The position numbers and the translations under genes were made by a program. 7,181 bases of DNA, from contig WFPR01000014.1 in assembly GCA_015487455.1 (NCBI GenBank), forward strand, positions 1 to 7,181, in the 5' to 3' direction. The stretch is from Candidatus Bipolaricaulota bacterium (GTDB taxonomy: Bacteria > Bipolaricaulota > Bipolaricaulia > RBG-16-55-9). This document shows positions 5,790-7,181 of the stretch, in pieces. Below the pieces are notes generated by a model. That model was not told where the DNA came from. It saw only the letters and a program-made list of their open reading frames with translations, and ran no database searches. Position 1 is the stretch's first letter; each line of letters starts with the position of its first letter.

Positions 5790-6857
5790 TTACAGCGTCA
5801 GGTCGGCCTCGTGGGCCCGCTCCAGGAACGCCGTGAGCAACTCGACGGCCGCTTGGACGTCGCGGACGTGGGCGCTCTCGACCACGGTGTGGACGTAGCG
5901 CGTGGGGATCGAGAGGGTGACGGCCGCGACGCCCTCCTTCGTCAGCTGGAGCGCCCCGGCGTCGGTCCCGCCGCGCGGCAGGATCTCCAGCTGATACGGG
6001 ATGCCTCGCTCTTCAGCAAGCTTCCGCAGGAAGCGCACCAGCTTGGGGTGCGAGATCGAGAGCGAGTCCTTGATCTTGAGGGCCACGCCCTGGCCCAGCT
6101 GGGTGACGCGCTCGGGCTCCTGGGCGCCGGGGACGTCGCCCGCGATCGTCACGTCCAGCGCCACGCCGATGTCGGGCGAGACCCCGTAGCCCGAGACCCG
6201 CGCCCCCCTCAAGCCCACCTCTTCCTGGGTGGTGGCCACCGCGTAGACGTCGACCTGATGCTCGACGCCCCGGAGTCTTCTTACGGCCTCGAGCATCACG
6301 AAGACTCCGACGCGGTCGTCGAGGGCCTTCCCGCTGACCAGCTCGCCCATCCGCACGAAGTCCTGGCGCAGCGTGACGAAGTCCCCAATTTGAACTTTGG
6401 CCTTGACGTCTTCAGGGGGCAGCCCCAGATCGACGAACAGATCTTTGATCTCGACGGGCTTCTTGCGCTCCTCGTCCGTCAGAACGTGCACGGGCTTGGA
6501 GCCGATCGCTCCGATCAGCTCCCCGGAGTCCGTGTGGACGACGACGCGCTGGGCCAGGAGCACCCGCGCGTCGAAGCCGCCGACGGGCTCCAACCGCAGG
6601 AAGCCCGTCTTCTCGTCGACGTGCTTGACCAGGAAGCCGATCTCGTCCATGTGCGCGGCCAGCATGACCTTCGGGGCTTGCGGGCCGCCCCGGCCTTTCT
6701 TGAGGGCGATCACGTTGCCCAGCTTGTCGACGCGCAGCTCGTCGACGAGGGGCTTCAGCTCCTCCACGACGATCGCGCGGACGGCCTCCTCGCGGCCGGG
6801 GACGCCCGCCGCCTCCGACAGCCGCTTCAGCAGGTCGAATGACAGCGCAACGCTCAT
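5790..6857 (-). CDS. M42 family dinuclear-metal aminopeptidase (TET/FrvX type)
   Basis: The 355-residue protein matches cytoplasmic M42 aminopeptidases, which in characterised cases form large tetrahedral (TET) complexes that trim peptides from the N-terminus. Metal and catalytic landmarks are complete: AAHMDEIGF (67-75, His69), GKALDDR (176-182, Asp180 as bridging ligand), QEEVGLRGA (211-219, Glu212 as general base and Glu213 as ligand), ALDVT (233-237, Asp235), GGTDAG (296-301) and YVHTVVE (321-327, His324). Some databases call such proteins glutamyl aminopeptidase or endoglucanase M; the motifs support a peptidase, but the residue preference cannot be read from sequence. The ATG at 6857 is chosen because GGAGG (6866-6870) stands eight bases upstream and residue 1 begins the conserved helix; the frame continues upstream only as a shadow of the next gene. 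The N-terminal part uses some AT-rich codons (PEDVKAKVQIGDF, 148-160). No terminator is visible after its stop. Confidence 0.92.
   Translation of the reverse strand: MSVALSFDLLKRLSEAAGVPGREEAVRAIVVEELKPLVDELRVDKLGNVIALKKGRGGPQAPKVMLAAHMDEIGFLVKHVDEKTGFLRLEPVGGFDARVLLAQRVVVHTDSGELIGAIGSKPVHVLTDEERKKPVEIKDLFVDLGLPPEDVKAKVQIGDFVTLRQDFVRMGELVSGKALDDRVGVFVMLEAVRRLRGVEHQVDVYAVATTQEEVGLRGARVSGYGVSPDIGVALDVTIAGDVPGAQEPERVTQLGQGVALKIKDSLSISHPKLVRFLRKLAEERGIPYQLEILPRGGTDAGALQLTKEGVAAVTLSIPTRYVHTVVESAHVRDVQAAVELLTAFLERAHEADLTL
6271..6309. repeat. Perfect 10-bp inverted repeat inside the M42 peptidase gene
   Basis: CGGAGTCTTC (6271-6280) and GAAGACTCCG (6300-6309) are exact reverse complements separated by 19 bases. 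It falls in codons for residues of the VGVFVMLEAVRRLRG stretch, where two consecutive AGA arginine codons and a GTA occur, unusual in this GC-biased gene. It could form a hairpin in the mRNA. No function is known and chance is possible. Confidence 0.4.
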
Positions 6858-6865
6858 GTGGCCCA

Positions 6866-6870
6866 CCTCC
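6866..6870 (-). promoter_or_regulatory. Ribosome binding site that fixes the M42 peptidase start
   Basis: GGAGG on the minus strand, within GGGAGGTGG, lies eight bases before the ATG at 6857-6855. It selects this ATG over the upstream frame extension, which runs to 7154 out of phase across the neighbouring gene. Confidence 0.8.
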
Positions 6871-6885
6871 CTTGGGATGCGCCCC

Positions 6886-6914
6886 TTTATAGTTCCCGAC
6901 GCTCCAGATCGCAA
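6886..6914 (-). promoter_or_regulatory. Putative promoter of the M42 peptidase gene
   Basis: On the minus strand TTGCGA (6909-6914) and TATAAA (6886-6891) are separated by 17 bases, a fair sigma-70 match (TTGACA/TATAAT) in a GC-rich setting. Transcription would start near 6879, leaving a leader of about 22 bases with the ribosome site. The -10 box overlaps the TAA stop codon of the upstream membrane-protein gene, so the TATAAA may partly reflect that stop codon, and co-transcription with the upstream gene is also possible. Confidence 0.55.
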
Positions 6915-7180
6915 GGGGGGCTCATGCGATGGGCGAGCCGGAGCGCCCGATGCAGCCCCACAACGGCCACGAGGCTCAAAAGCAGCGTCCACCAGAAGCC
7001 GATTCGGACGGGCCACGAGAGCGCGAGCCCCCCGAGCCCCAGCCCGACGCTCAGGACGAGCGCCAGACGCTTGAGGTGGGCCTCGACGAGCGCCTCCTCG
7101 GCGTCCACGCGCCCGGCCCGCCGCAGGCGCCCGAGGAAGCGCTGCAGGTCCCACGCAGCCAGGGCCGCCCCGACCGCCAC
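6887..7180 (-). CDS. Small two-helix membrane protein of unknown function (C-terminal 97 residues; start may lie outside window)
   Basis: I do not recognise this protein. The frame is open to the right edge; the GTG at 7180 is merely the first complete codon, so the true start may lie beyond. Counted from it, residues 10-38 are charged and helix-like (WDLQRFLGRLRRAGRVDAEEALVEAHLKR), followed by two hydrophobic segments, about 39-56 and 60-77, joined by a very short turn at SWPVR. A basic tail (LHRALRLAHR) and a short polar end follow. The pattern suggests a helical hairpin in the membrane with both ends probably cytoplasmic, by the positive-inside rule. The spacing to the M42 gene is 29 bases, so the two could share a transcript, although a promoter-like sequence overlaps its stop. 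Confidence 0.65.
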   Translation of the reverse strand: MAVGAALAAWDLQRFLGRLRRAGRVDAEEALVEAHLKRLALVLSVGLGLGGLALSWPVRIGFWWTLLLSLVAVVGLHRALRLAHRMSPPCDLERREL

Positions 7181-7181
7181 C

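Noticed and set aside
3839..5836. 665-codon plus-strand open frame across metX, metY and the riboswitch
   Set aside because: It runs antisense to two certain enzymes and the riboswitch and encodes compositionally biased sequence with no recognisable domain. It is a shadow frame.
6858..7154. 99-residue N-terminal extension of the M42 peptidase
   Set aside because: It overlaps the membrane-protein gene out of frame, is Ala/Arg/Gly-rich, and the ATG at 6857 has an ideal ribosome site at the conserved N-terminus of the family.

Overview
The window is very GC-rich DNA (about 70% by eye, with strong G/C bias at third codon positions) and reads as a bacterial chromosome. The MetY and MetX proteins, recalled from memory and not searched, look most like those of Thermus and relatives (Deinococcota). 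This lineage is an inference; another GC-rich, possibly thermophilic bacterium is possible. There are no tRNA or rRNA genes, CRISPR arrays, insertion sequences or phage genes.

Layout, left to right. (1) Positions 1-2966, plus strand: the C-terminal 987 residues of a very large, probably exported protein made of Ig-like beta-sandwich modules, open at the left edge. Two module types alternate (A-B-A-B-A), 24 cysteines fall in 12 sequential close pairs, and the protein ends in a cysteine-free domain resembling the PxKF C-terminal domain. (2) Positions 2947-5767, minus strand: a methionine-synthesis unit. A near-consensus sigma-70 promoter is followed by a well-conserved SAM-I (S-box) riboswitch, then metY (O-acetylhomoserine sulfhydrylase, TTG start) and metX (homoserine O-acetyltransferase). 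MetX activates homoserine, MetY replaces the acetyl group with sulfide to give homocysteine, and the riboswitch should shut the pair off when S-adenosylmethionine is plentiful. The metX 3' end overlaps the convergent Ig-protein gene by 20 bp. (3) Positions 5790-6857, minus strand: an M42-family dinuclear-metal aminopeptidase with its own promoter-like sequence. (4) Positions 6887-7181, minus strand: the C-terminal part of a small two-helix membrane protein of unknown function, cut by the right edge.

The only gene-free stretch over 300 bases (5450-5789) is filled by the promoter, the riboswitch and its expression platform. All other long open frames are antisense or frame-shifted shadows produced by the high GC content. 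I found no clearly new biological system. The most rewarding items are the riboswitch leader with a traceable ribosome-site-masking mechanism, and the alternating module plan of the large surface protein.
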